From Desulfobulbaceae bacterium (GTDB lineage: Bacteria; Desulfobacterota; Desulfobulbia; Desulfobulbales; Desulfobulbaceae): a stretch of 35,857 nucleotides of DNA. The stretch spans positions 1 to 35,857 of the forward strand of contig JALSNC010000167.1 in the NCBI GenBank assembly GCA_026987195.1. The letters run 5' to 3'. Positions 23,214 to 31,353 of the stretch are shown one piece after another. The notes below the pieces were generated by a model. It made no database searches, had not been told where the DNA came from, and saw only the letters and a list, made by a program, of their open reading frames with translations. The position numbers were made by a program, and so were the translations under genes. Position 1 is the first letter of the stretch; each line of letters starts with the position of its first letter.

Positions 23214-24887
23214 CTACTCCCCTGACGACTGCTGAACGTTTACCGGGGCGCAGGCCACGGCCTGGGCCTCCCGGTACAGGTCCAGGTAGGATGCCATCAC
23301 CTTCTCCCAGGTATGGTGCGCCAGGATCTCCTCCACCGCCTGCCGCTGCATGGCCCTGATCCCGGCCGGATCATCGCGGAAGACGGCCAGGGCCCGCCGC
23401 ATGGCCCGGGCCAGGGCCTCGGGCGTATGTTCCCGGTAACTGAAACCGGTGCGGCCGTCCAGGACCTTGACCAGGCCGCCCACATGGTGGACGATGGGCA
23501 GGTTGCCCAGAAGCTGCGCCATGTAGTCGGTCAGACCGCACGGCTCGTAGCGGGAAGGGATCAGGAAAAAATCGCCGGCCGCATAGATGCGGTTGGCCAG
23601 GCCGGGATGGTACCCCTTCAGGAAACAGCAGCGTCCGGCAAGCCCGTCCTGCCCGGTCATGGCTGCCAGGGCCTTCTCGAGGTCCGGATCGCCGGACCCC
23701 AGGATCAGCGCCTGGAACCCCCTGTCGTCTTGGGCAAGTCCGGCCAGTGCCGGCAGCAGGACGTCAACCCCCTTCTGCCCGGTAAGACGGCCGATGAAGG
23801 TGAAAAGCGGCAGGTCGGCGTCGCTGCCCAGGGTACCGAACTGCTCCACACCCGAGACGCCGCCGCGGCCGGCAAGCAGGGCCAGCATCTCCTCCTTGCA
23901 GCGCCGCTTGCCGGCCAGATCGCCCCGCAGGGGATCAAAGGCCGCGGCCAGGCCAAGCTGTCCGGGCCGGGTCGGGTCGATATCGGCCGGATTGATGCCG
24001 TTGGTGATGCCGACGATGCGCACGCCCCGCTGCAGCAGCCGGTGTCCGAGCCAGCCGGTACGGGCGTCCTCCCGGGTCTCCTGCAGTTCCCGCGCATACT
24101 GCTCGCTCACCGTGTTGATGACCGCGTAGCCGGCCGCGGCCACAAAGGGATCAAAGGCCGGACCCAGCCTGGAGCGCCGGACCACCGACTGCGGCAGACC
24201 GGTGACGGCCCGGGCAAAGGCCAGGTCGCCCACCTCCTGGTGATAGCCCAGGCCCGCATTGTGGATGGTGACCACCAGGCCGGTCTCGCTGAAAAAATGG
24301 CGATAGCCGCCATTCTCCCTGGCCATGGCCGCAAGCGTCGCGGCGTGCCCGTCCTGGCAGTGGATGACATCCGGCGCCTCGCCGAGAAGCAGCATCAGGT
24401 CCAGGGCCGCCTTCTGCAGCAGGATATTCATGGCAAAATAGTCATAATGCCCACTGCCCTGCCGCTGCCACGGCGTCTTTTCCTCTTCCGCGGCCGTGTA
24501 GGTGTAGACACCGAGCTTCTCGGCAAAACGCTCCGCCTCCACGAGAAAGATGGTAAGGCCCTCTTCCCTCCTCTCCCAGATCGAGACATCCTCCCTGCGC
24601 TCCCGGTCCGTGTAGTTCATCTCCACGGCAAAGACGCGGCGCCGCCTTTCGGCACAGGGCCCGTCCGTCCGCCGGGAGGGCAGCTCCAGGGGTGTGAATC
24701 CCAGGGCCGCGGCGTCCATGAAGCCGTAACGGGGCAGGATGACCCGGACCCGGCAGCCGCCGTCACGAACCAGGGCCTCGGCGAGCTGACGGCAGACATC
24801 CTTGACCCCGCCGGCGCCGGCCAGGCCGTCGTATTCGCGGCTCACCATCCAGACCGAACCGATGACATGGCCGCCGCTATGCCGCAT
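23214..24887 (-). CDS. glgA: Glycogen/starch synthase-like GT5 glycosyltransferase, divergent
   Basis: A 557-residue protein from the ATG at 24887 ([10 protein letters not shown]), which has AGGAG nine bases upstream and overlaps aroC by 11 bases. It has both halves of a GT5 enzyme. The N-terminal starch synthase catalytic domain includes [14 protein letters not shown] and [12 protein letters not shown]. The C-terminal GT1-type domain includes [20 protein letters not shown] and [19 protein letters not shown]. The KxGGL motif that contacts ADP-glucose in classical GlgA reads [11 protein letters not shown] here, so its lysine is absent. The protein is longer than the usual ~480 residues. It probably makes an alpha-glucan, but the sugar donor is uncertain. 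The last codons contain the 16-base family 1 end motif (23229-23244). Confidence 0.82.
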   Translation of the reverse strand: MRHSGGHVIGSVWMVSREYDGLAGAGGVKDVCRQLAEALVRDGGCRVRVILPRYGFMDAAALGFTPLELPSRRTDGPCAERRRRVFAVEMNYTDRERREDVSIWERREEGLTIFLVEAERFAEKLGVYTYTAAEEEKTPWQRQGSGHYDYFAMNILLQKAALDLMLLLGEAPDVIHCQDGHAATLAAMARENGGYRHFFSETGLVVTIHNAGLGYHQEVGDLAFARAVTGLPQSVVRRSRLGPAFDPFVAAAGYAVINTVSEQYARELQETREDARTGWLGHRLLQRGVRIVGITNGINPADIDPTRPGQLGLAAAFDPLRGDLAGKRRCKEEMLALLAGRGGVSGVEQFGTLGSDADLPLFTFIGRLTGQKGVDVLLPALAGLAQDDRGFQALILGSGDPDLEKALAAMTGQDGLAGRCCFLKGYHPGLANRIYAAGDFFLIPSRYEPCGLTDYMAQLLGNLPIVHHVGGLVKVLDGRTGFSYREHTPEALARAMRRALAVFRDDPAGIRAMQRQAVEEILAHHTWEKVMASYLDLYREAQAVACAPVNVQQSSGE

Positions 24888-25989
24888 CACCGCCACGCTC
24901 CTGCGGCTGCCGCTCCCGGCTGCCGGCAATGGCCAGTTGCCGCAGCAGGTGATCGGCCAGGGTCAGCCGGACCATGGCCTCGCACACCGGCACGATCCTG
25001 GGGATGGCCGAGATGTCGTGCCGCCCCCCCACCCGGATGGTCACCGGTTCATTGGCGCTGTTCACGGTCTTCTGCTCCTTGTGGATGGACGGAATCGGCT
25101 TGACCGCCACCCGGACGACGAGATGTTCACCATTGGAGATCCCGGCCAGGATACCGCCGGCGTTGTTGCCCATGAAGCCGGCCGGCGAGATGGGATCGTT
25201 GTTTTCCGACCCCAGCATGGCCGCGGCCCGGAAACCGGCGCCGATCTCCACACCCTTGACCGCGCCGATGGACATGAGCGCCCGCGCCAGCTCCGCATCC
25301 AGTTTGTCAAAGACCGGCTCGCCCAGGCCCGGCGGGCAGACGGCACGGATCTCGACGATCCCGCCCAGGGTATCGCCCCGGGCCCGCACCTCGGCGATCC
25401 GCTCCTCCATCCTGGCGGCAGCCTCGTTATCCGGGCAGAAGAGCCGGTTCTCGCCGATCACCCGCAGATCCCGGCTGCCGGCCTCGATACCGCCCAGGGC
25501 CACGGTATAGGCCACGACATCGATGGAATGCAGGCTGAGCAGCCGGGCAGCCACCGCGCCCGCGGCCACCCGGGCCGCGGTCTCCCGGGCCGAGGCCCGG
25601 CCGCCGCCCCGGTAGTCGCGGATGCCGTACTTGGCCTGGTAGGTCAGATCGCCGTGCCCGGGACGGAAGACGTCCCTGATATGATCGTAGGACGTGGAGC
25701 GGGCATCCCTGTTGAAGATAACCAGCGAGATGGGCGTGCCGGTGGTCAGGTCATGCTCGCATCCGTCGGGTCGGAAGGTGCCCGACATGATCTCCACCCG
25801 GTCCGGCTCCTTGCGCGGCGAGGTGGCGCCGCCCTTGCCGGGCCGACGCCGCTCCAGGTCTTTCTGGATCATCTCCGCGCTCAATGGTATGCCCGGGGGA
25901 CAGCCGTCGATCACCGCGCCGATGGCCCGGCCGTGCGACTCCCCCCAGGTGGTCACCCTGAAGAGGGTGCCGAAACTGTTTCCTGGCAT
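24877..25989 (-). CDS. aroC: Chorismate synthase
   Basis: A 370-residue FMN-dependent enzyme that converts EPSP to chorismate, the last step of the shikimate pathway. [82 protein letters not shown] and [13 protein letters not shown] are all complete family motifs. Its end overlaps the glgA start by 11 bases, so the two may be coupled. The shikimate kinase gene lies 219 bases upstream on the same strand, with a hairpin between them. Confidence 0.97.
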   Translation of the reverse strand: MPGNSFGTLFRVTTWGESHGRAIGAVIDGCPPGIPLSAEMIQKDLERRRPGKGGATSPRKEPDRVEIMSGTFRPDGCEHDLTTGTPISLVIFNRDARSTSYDHIRDVFRPGHGDLTYQAKYGIRDYRGGGRASARETAARVAAGAVAARLLSLHSIDVVAYTVALGGIEAGSRDLRVIGENRLFCPDNEAAARMEERIAEVRARGDTLGGIVEIRAVCPPGLGEPVFDKLDAELARALMSIGAVKGVEIGAGFRAAAMLGSENNDPISPAGFMGNNAGGILAGISNGEHLVVRVAVKPIPSIHKEQKTVNSANEPVTIRVGGRHDISAIPRIVPVCEAMVRLTLADHLLRQLAIAGSRERQPQERGGDAA

Positions 25990-26031
25990 AATCTTCTATC
26001 CAAAAATCAAAAGGCAGAGGACAAAACAGCG

Positions 26032-26048
26032 TGCCGCCTCCGGCGGCA
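26032..26048 (-). terminator. Small hairpin between shikimate kinase and chorismate synthase genes
   Basis: TGCCGCC, TCC, GGCGGCA is a perfect seven-base stem. On the minus strand it is followed by CGCTGTTTTG. It could be a weak terminator or attenuator separating aroK from aroC. The rest of the 219-base gap shows nothing I can assign. Confidence 0.35.
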
Positions 26049-26208
26049 TCCTTTGCCATATTCCCGATTTTCCATATTTGCCGGACTCATGAAAAGTCCA
26101 TCACACTCTAAAGATGGCCGAGCATAGACGTTCGACAGACAAGGCGTGGCGGTGCCGGCCAGGCAGAGGCGCACATCCTGGTCCGGCCATGCCGGTTTCG
26201 GTATCGTC

Positions 26209-26775
26209 TCACTGCCGCAGCCGGTCGAGGATCTCCTCCACCAGGGCGGCCGGTGACCGGTCCACCGTGTCCAGGGCAAGATCGGAACCCTGACGGTAAT
26301 AGGGGGTCCGCTCGGCCAGCAGGGCCACGGTCTCCGCAGCCGGGTCCCGGCCGGTCAGCGATGGACGCTGGCCGGCGGAATTCCGGTCCGCGCGTATGCG
26401 CCGGACAATGGTCTCCGGATCGGCCTGCAGCCAGATCACGGTGCCCCGGTCACGCAACTGCCGCCACTCCCGCCGGTGCAGGATGGCACCGCCGCCGGTG
26501 GCAACCACCAGGTTGCAGCGGCCGGCGAGCTCGGCCAGCAGTTGCCGCTCCTCCCTGCGGAACCGCTCCCAGCCGTGGCGGGCAACGAAACCGGCCACGT
26601 CGGAGCCCAGGCGCCGGCAGAGCACATCATCGGTATCGACAAAATCATAGCCGAGCCGGTGCGCCAGCCTGCGGCCGACCAGGGACTTGCCCGTTGCCCG
26701 GAACCCGGTCAGGACCAGGCACGGAGGCCAGACGACATCGTTCTCCTGCTGCTCTGCCCCTACTGCTGTCTCCAT
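26209..26775 (-). CDS. aroK: Shikimate kinase
   Basis: A 188-residue ATP-dependent kinase of the shikimate pathway, making shikimate-3-phosphate. The P-loop is GFRATGKS. DTDDVL carries the shikimate-binding aspartate. FRREERQLL and VATGGGAILH match the substrate and Walker-B-like motifs, and RPSLTGRDP is the lid. The start METAVGAEQQ at 26775 has AAGGTGT upstream. Longer in-frame starts exist (26793, 26922), but the farthest would fall inside the candidate promoter. The symbol aroL would fit equally well by sequence. Confidence 0.93.
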   Translation of the reverse strand: METAVGAEQQENDVVWPPCLVLTGFRATGKSLVGRRLAHRLGYDFVDTDDVLCRRLGSDVAGFVARHGWERFRREERQLLAELAGRCNLVVATGGGAILHRREWRQLRDRGTVIWLQADPETIVRRIRADRNSAGQRPSLTGRDPAAETVALLAERTPYYRQGSDLALDTVDRSPAALVEEILDRLRQ

Positions 26776-26912
26776 ACACCTTGCCGCCGACATGGACCTG
26801 TACACCGGCCCGAAACGACCTCCCGCGCTGAACCGACCCGGCCCCACTCCGGGTTGCGGAACACGGCCGCAGAAAAGTGGAATTCCCTGTGCATTGCTTC
26901 TACTGTCCCGGG

Positions 26913-26941
26913 AATATACCATCCCTGTCTGCCGGCAACAA
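26913..26941 (-). promoter_or_regulatory. Candidate promoter of the shikimate kinase gene
   Basis: TTGTTG, 17 bases, TATATT on the minus strand; the -10 element matches in 5 of 6 positions. It lies in the 475-base divergent gap (26776-27250) between aroK and cbpA. That gap also holds repeat copy C (27060-27182). Between the two I see only AT-rich sequence near 26985-27020 that may promote cbpA. Confidence 0.45.
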
Positions 26942-27059
26942 CCGGCACGGCCATTTTTCTTCGTCAGGACCGATGTGAGGAAAAAGAGTCACCTTTTGGC
27001 TTTTCTTTTCAGGATGCTGTACTTAGAGTAGTATGGCGAGAACTCCGGGGAACTCCAGC

Positions 27060-27182
27060 CGTAAAAATTCAGCAGCGCGACCTCTGCACGCGCGCACGGC
27101 TGCCCGCAGGGTATAGGCACCAGCGGGCCCATAGCCGACCAGCCGCGATCCTGCACCGCTGGCGCACTGCTGAATCTTTCCA
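27060..27182 (-). repeat. Dispersed intergenic repeat, family 1, copy C (right half with inverted ends)
   Basis: On the minus strand this block aligns with the second half of copy A (34371-34583), sharing ATGGGCCCGCT, a GCGCGTGCAG block and the end CTGCTGAATTTTTACG. Unlike A and B it has the end motif at both sides in inverted orientation (ATTCAGCAG at 27067-27075, CTGCTGAAT at 27167-27175). It lies between the divergent aroK and cbpA genes, upstream of cbpA. Confidence 0.65.
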
Positions 27183-27250
27183 ACAGTCCCGGCAGTTCAA
27201 AGTAGTTGCCGACAGAGGCGAACTATTTCCTCCAACCAAGACCGGCTACC

Positions 27251-28198
27251 ATGGAATACAAAGACTATTACCAGATTCTCGGCGTCAGCCGTGATGCGAC
27301 CCAGGATGAGATCAAGCAGGCCTATCGCCGCCTGGCCCGGAAGTATCATCCCGACGTCAGCAAGGAAGCGGATGCCGATAAAAAATTCAAGGAACTGGGC
27401 GAGGCCTACGAGGTCCTCAAGGACCCTGAAAAACGGGCCGCCTATGACAAGTTCGGCAGCAACTGGCAAAACGGCCAGGACTTTGAACCGCCCCCCAACT
27501 GGGATGCGGGCTTCGAATTTTCCGGCACCGGCTACACCGGCGGTGATGCCGAGGGGTACAGCGACTTCTTCGAAAGCCTCTTCGGCCGCTCGGGATTTTC
27601 ACGCTCCAGCCGCCGCTCCACCTTCCGCATGAAGGGCGAGGATCACCATGCCAAGATCGTCATCCGCCTGGCCGACGCCTATCACGGCACCAGACAGACC
27701 ATCACCCTGAACCGGGCCACGGTGGATGAACAGGGCCGGGTGGTCACCAGGCCCCATACCCTGCATGTCACCATCCCCAAGGGCGTGGTCGAAGGGCAGC
27801 GGATCCGGCTCGAGGGCCAGGGAATGCCCGGCATCGGCGGCGGCCCGCCCGGCGATCTCTACCTCGAGATCGCCTTTGCCGAGGATCCGATCTTCCGGGC
27901 CGAAAAACGCGACATCTACATGGAACTGCCGATCACGCCATGGGAGGCGGCCCTGGGCGCCACGGTCACGGTCCCCACCCTGGGCGGCAATGTACAGATG
28001 AAGATCCCGCCCGGTTCCCAGGGAGGCAACAAGCTCCGCCTCAAGGGCAAGGGGCTGTGCAGCAAGACCCGGTCAGGTGACCAGATCGTCATCCTTCGCA
28101 TCGTGGTGCCGGTTCCCGAGACCGATGAACAGAAGAAACTGTACAGGAAGATGGCAGAACTGATGCCGATCAACCCTCGTGCAGAGCTGGGGGTGTGA
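27251..28198 (+). CDS. cbpA: DnaJ-class co-chaperone CbpA
   Basis: A 315-residue co-chaperone that stimulates the ATPase of DnaK; some homologues bind DNA. The J domain (1-70) has the HPD motif in [10 protein letters not shown] Gly/Phe-rich linker follows ([18 protein letters not shown]), then the two-part DnaJ C-terminal substrate-binding domain ([47 protein letters not shown]). The zinc-finger domain of true DnaJ is absent, which with the cbpM gene downstream identifies CbpA. The start [12 protein letters not shown] is clear from the family, although its ribosome site is weak. Confidence 0.95.
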   Translation: MEYKDYYQILGVSRDATQDEIKQAYRRLARKYHPDVSKEADADKKFKELGEAYEVLKDPEKRAAYDKFGSNWQNGQDFEPPPNWDAGFEFSGTGYTGGDAEGYSDFFESLFGRSGFSRSSRRSTFRMKGEDHHAKIVIRLADAYHGTRQTITLNRATVDEQGRVVTRPHTLHVTIPKGVVEGQRIRLEGQGMPGIGGGPPGDLYLEIAFAEDPIFRAEKRDIYMELPITPWEAALGATVTVPTLGGNVQMKIPPGSQGGNKLRLKGKGLCSKTRSGDQIVILRIVVPVPETDEQKKLYRKMAELMPINPRAELGV

Positions 28199-28199
28199 G

Positions 28200-28502
28200 A
28201 TGACCGAGAAGATAACATTTGTGTGCGGCACCGTGCTGGACGAGGACTGTTCCTGCAGCCTGGCCGAACTCTGCCGGATCTGCGGCGTCCACGCCGAAAT
28301 GATCCTTGACATGATCGACGAGGGCCTCATCAGGCCGCTCCGGGGCAGGTCGCCGCTGGAATGGCGCTTTTCCGCCCTGGATATCCGCCGGGTCCAGGTG
28401 GCCCTGCGCCTGCAGCGGGACCTGCGGGTCAACCTGCCGGGCTGTGCCCTGGTCCTCGACCTGCTCGAAGAACTCGAGGAGCTGCGTCGGCTCCGGCGCT
28501 GA
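28200..28502 (+). CDS. cbpM: Chaperone modulatory protein CbpM
   Basis: A 100-residue MerR-like protein that binds the CbpA J domain and blocks its co-chaperone activity. The middle of the protein has the expected helix-turn-helix pattern (LAELCRICGVHAEMILDMIDEGLIRPL), then WRFSALDIRRVQVALRLQRDLRVNLPGCALVLDLLEELEEL, which is typical of the family. The start MTEKITFVCG lies one base after the cbpA stop, with a GGGGGTGTGAG ribosome site inside cbpA. Adjacent cbpA-cbpM is the usual arrangement. Confidence 0.9.
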   Translation: MTEKITFVCGTVLDEDCSCSLAELCRICGVHAEMILDMIDEGLIRPLRGRSPLEWRFSALDIRRVQVALRLQRDLRVNLPGCALVLDLLEELEELRRLRR

Positions 28503-28530
28503 GCCGCGCCGCCTGCGGTCCGCCAGACCA

Positions 28531-29871
28531 TTGCATGCCGTAAGCCAGCTTCTTGCCCGCCTGCAGCCGGAATCCCTGGCCGTGGGGGCCATCGCCGCCC
28601 TGGTGGCGGCACTGTTCGCCGGCCTCCTGCTCGGCAACCGTCTGCAACGCCGGATCCTGCTGCTCTCCATGCGCCTGGAACAGGCGACCAGGAACCAGCG
28701 CCGGCTTGCGGACGAGAACGGCCGCCTGCGTGACCGGCGCCAGGCCCTGGAGGACCAGTGCCGGCGGCTGGCTGCCCGCAATGCGGGCCTGGAAGAGGCC
28801 GTGACCCTGGCCAGGCAGCAGGTGCAGGAGCAGCAGGACTTCATCCGCCGGAGCCGACGAGAGCTCGAGCAGGAATTCCGGGTCCTGGCCCAGGAGGTGC
28901 TGACCGAGAAGGGCGGGCGCCTTGCCGCCGAACATGAGGCCGGCCTCAGGGGACTGCTCGAGCCTGTGCGGGAGCAGTTGCGCGATTTCAGGAAAAAGGT
29001 CGAGGATGTCTATGACCGGGAGTCACGGGACCGGGTGGCCATGATCCGGGAGATCGAGCACCTGAAGGAGCTCAACAAGCGGATCTCCGCCGACGCGGTC
29101 CGGCTGACCGATGCCCTGCGCGGCAGCAGCAAGGTGCAGGGCCAGTGGGGTGAAATGCTCCTGGAAAAACTCCTCGAGGACTCGGGCCTGCGGCGGGGCA
29201 GCGAGTTCGACACCCAGGTAAGCCTGCGGACCGCTGACGGCGGCACGCGTCAGCCCGATGTCATTGTCCATCTGCCCGGCCGGCGCGAGATCATTATTGA
29301 CGCCAAGGTCTCGCTCTCCGCCTATGTCCGGGCCCACCGGGAAGACGACCGCAAGCGACAGGAACATTTCCTCGACCGCCACGTGGAGTCGGTGAGAAAA
29401 CACGTCGCCGGCCTGTCGGCAAAAAGATACCAGGACCTGCTCGACCTGGGCAACCTGGACTTTGTTCTCATGTTCATCCCGGTGGAAGGCGCATTCCAGG
29501 CCGCGGTCAGCCGGCGGCCGGATCTGCTGCAGGAGGCGATGCGCAGAAAGGTGATCCTCTGCGGCCCCTCCTCGCTGCTGGCCATCCTCCGCACCATCCA
29601 GCACCTGTGGCGGCTGGACGAGCAGAAGCGCAATGCTTTGGCTATTGCCAAACAGGCGGGAAATCTATATGATAAATTTGTCGGCTTTGCCGAGGCCTTC
29701 GAGGAGATCGGCCTCCGGCTGGACCAGACCCGGCAGTCGTGGCAGACAGCGAGAAAACGGCTCGCCACCGGCCGGGGCAACCTGGTGGGGCGGGCGCGGG
29801 CCCTGCGCGAGCTCGGCGTAGAGGCCAGCCGGGAACTGCCCGACTCCCTGACCGGCGAGGATTCGACATGA
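28531..29871 (+). CDS. rmuC: RmuC family DNA recombination protein
   Basis: A 446-residue protein from a proposed TTG start at 28531. One membrane helix (GAIAALVAALFAGLLLG) comes near the N-terminus, then a long coiled coil rich in Arg, Glu and Leu (about 45-150). The RmuC core follows, with QWGEMLLEKLLEDSGL, QPDVIVHLPG and IIIDAKVSLSAY, a nuclease-like motif, and VEGAFQAAV further on. RmuC limits recombination at inverted repeats and is a predicted nuclease. No ATG is available near the start except one at 28444 inside cbpM, so the start is uncertain. The downstream 247 bases to 30118 hold only short palindromes and no gene I trust. Confidence 0.88.
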   Translation: MHAVSQLLARLQPESLAVGAIAALVAALFAGLLLGNRLQRRILLLSMRLEQATRNQRRLADENGRLRDRRQALEDQCRRLAARNAGLEEAVTLARQQVQEQQDFIRRSRRELEQEFRVLAQEVLTEKGGRLAAEHEAGLRGLLEPVREQLRDFRKKVEDVYDRESRDRVAMIREIEHLKELNKRISADAVRLTDALRGSSKVQGQWGEMLLEKLLEDSGLRRGSEFDTQVSLRTADGGTRQPDVIVHLPGRREIIIDAKVSLSAYVRAHREDDRKRQEHFLDRHVESVRKHVAGLSAKRYQDLLDLGNLDFVLMFIPVEGAFQAAVSRRPDLLQEAMRRKVILCGPSSLLAILRTIQHLWRLDEQKRNALAIAKQAGNLYDKFVGFAEAFEEIGLRLDQTRQSWQTARKRLATGRGNLVGRARALRELGVEASRELPDSLTGEDST

Positions 29872-30118
29872 TCGTCCCCGGTTCGACATTTTTGTCGTTC
29901 CGCAGCCGTCCGTACCGCCGGCACGGTCCCGAAGTCCACCTGTACAGATTCCGGACATCCGGGACGGACTCACAGAAAAACGGGCCAGCCGCCATCGTGG
30001 CGCAGTACAGCCCCGCGGCGGGCCGGCAGCAGATCCAGCGCAAAGCGGCAAGCTATTTGCTAGATATTTCCCAGACCATAACCCCATGTTTCACCCACCA
30101 ACCACCGGAGGTAGTACC

Positions 30119-30565
30119 ATGAAATACATCGCACTCTGTGCCATCCTCTCCCTGCTCCTGCTCACAGGCTGCGCCGACATGAACAAGGCCCAGACAGGGG
30201 CCCTGGGCGGTGCGGCCGGCGGCGCCCTGGTCGGGCAGATCATCGGTCACAATACCGAGGCGACCCTGATCGGCGCGGCAGTAGGCACCATGCTGGGCTA
30301 CATCGTGGGCAACGAGATGGACAAGTATGACCGCCAGGAGCTCAACCATGTCTACGAGCGCGGGGTCTCCAACCAGACCTCCTCCTGGGTCAACCCCGAT
30401 ACCGGCAACCAGTACCGGGTTACCCCCATGCCCGCCTACAGGGACCCCTCCACCAACCGTATCTGCCGCAAGGCCGAGATCGATGCCCTGATCGACGGCA
30501 AGATGGAGAAGACCGTCACCACCGCCTGCCGCAACGAGAATGGCCAGTGGCAGCTCCAGAGCTGA
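30119..30565 (+). CDS. Glycine-zipper outer-membrane lipoprotein (17 kDa antigen-like)
   Basis: A 148-residue lipoprotein. The signal peptide ends in the lipobox LLTGC (residues 14-18). A glycine zipper follows (GALGGAAGGALVGQIIG, then TLIGAAVGTMLGYIVGNEMD), as in the 17 kDa surface antigen and RcpA/SlyB-type proteins. The C-terminal half (SSWVNPDTGNQYRVTPMPAY, RICRKAEIDALIDGK, TACRNENGQWQL) matches the surface antigen domain with two cysteines. It is probably anchored in the outer membrane and helps envelope stability. A GGAGGT ribosome site lies nine bases before the ATG. Confidence 0.92.
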   Translation: MKYIALCAILSLLLLTGCADMNKAQTGALGGAAGGALVGQIIGHNTEATLIGAAVGTMLGYIVGNEMDKYDRQELNHVYERGVSNQTSSWVNPDTGNQYRVTPMPAYRDPSTNRICRKAEIDALIDGKMEKTVTTACRNENGQWQLQS

Positions 30566-30581
30566 GCGAGGGGCTGGGGTC

Positions 30582-30983
30582 ATGACCAGTGGCAGCTTCG
30601 GTGTCTCCACTTCCGGACAGCGCCAGTTTGTCGACATCACCGACCTGGCCCTGGAGGCGGTGCGCAGCAGCGGCGTGACGGATGGCATCTGCCATCTCTA
30701 CAATCCGCATACCACCGCCGGCCTGACCATCAACGAGGGCGCCGACCCGGCCGTGCAGCATGACCTGCTCGGCGCCCTCGACCGGATCGTACCGCGGGAC
30801 TATCCCTACCGGCACATGGAGGGCAATTCGCCCTCCCACCTGATGACCCTGCTCACCGGCAGTTCGGTCTCCGTGTTCATCGAGGGCGGCAGGCTGCGCC
30901 TGGGGACCTGGCAGCGGATCTTTTTCTGTGAATATGACGGACCGCGCAGCCGCAAGGTCTGGTGGAAGATCACAACGGCCTAG
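30582..30983 (+). CDS. yjbQ: YjbQ/UPF0047 family protein
   Basis: A 133-residue protein of the YjbQ family. Some members have weak thiamine-phosphate synthase activity, but the true role is unknown. The family's conserved residues are visible in NPHTTAGLTINEGADPAVQHDLL, GNSPSHLMTLLTGSSVSV and LRLGTWQRIFFCEYDGPR. The ATG at 30582 is preceded by GAGGGGCTGGGGTC. It lies 16 bases after the lipoprotein gene and 3 bases before the next small gene. Confidence 0.93.
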   Translation: MTSGSFGVSTSGQRQFVDITDLALEAVRSSGVTDGICHLYNPHTTAGLTINEGADPAVQHDLLGALDRIVPRDYPYRHMEGNSPSHLMTLLTGSSVSVFIEGGRLRLGTWQRIFFCEYDGPRSRKVWWKITTA

Positions 30984-30986
30984 CGG

Positions 30987-31235
30987 ATGAGCACGGACAA
31001 CGACACCAATGCCATGGAGATCTGTTTCGGCCTGGACCGGGCCACTGATGAACGATCCCTGGCCGCCTTTCTCCGCCTCTTCAGCAGTGACCGGTTGTGC
31101 GACCACCTGATCCCGCGCCTGAGCGACGAGGAGATCCTTGATCTTGTCGACCGGCTGACCGGACTCATGCGGCGCCACCTGCGGGAGGACGAATACCACC
31201 GGCTCTTTCTCGGCGAAGAGGATCATCACCACTGA
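30987..31235 (+). CDS. Small acidic protein of unknown function
   Basis: An 82-residue soluble, acidic and largely helical protein ending in EEDHHH. The last helix region RLTGLMRRHLREDEYHRLFLGEE looks conserved-type; I recall similar short proteins in sulfate reducers, without a function. It starts three bases after yjbQ with no gap for a promoter, so it is probably translated from the same message. The His-rich end could bind metal, but three histidines are weak evidence. Confidence 0.7.
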   Translation: MSTDNDTNAMEICFGLDRATDERSLAAFLRLFSSDRLCDHLIPRLSDEEILDLVDRLTGLMRRHLREDEYHRLFLGEEDHHH

Positions 31236-31265
31236 CCGGCTTCCGCCCGGCACCGTCCGCATCTG

Positions 31266-31317
31266 CACTGTAAAAGTATCGCTCTTTTCAGGTGGTTGCC
31301 GCTTGCGGTGAACGATT
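31266..31317 (+). repeat. Dispersed intergenic repeat, family 2, copy upstream of ubiD
   Basis: The block begins CACTGTAAAAGTATCGCTC and aligns with the minus strand of 6238-6290 in about 40 of 53 positions. The loop bases between AAAAG and CTTTT differ while the arms are kept. It lies 37 bases before the ubiD start codon. Confidence 0.7.
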
Positions 31318-31353
31318 ACTCTGCCCTTCAACCCAGCTTCCGACAGACTGCCT

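Noticed and set aside
29739-30122. A 127-codon plus-strand frame spanning the end of rmuC and the gap before the lipoprotein gene.
   Set aside because: No ribosome site, no recognisable sequence, and half of it overlaps rmuC in another frame.
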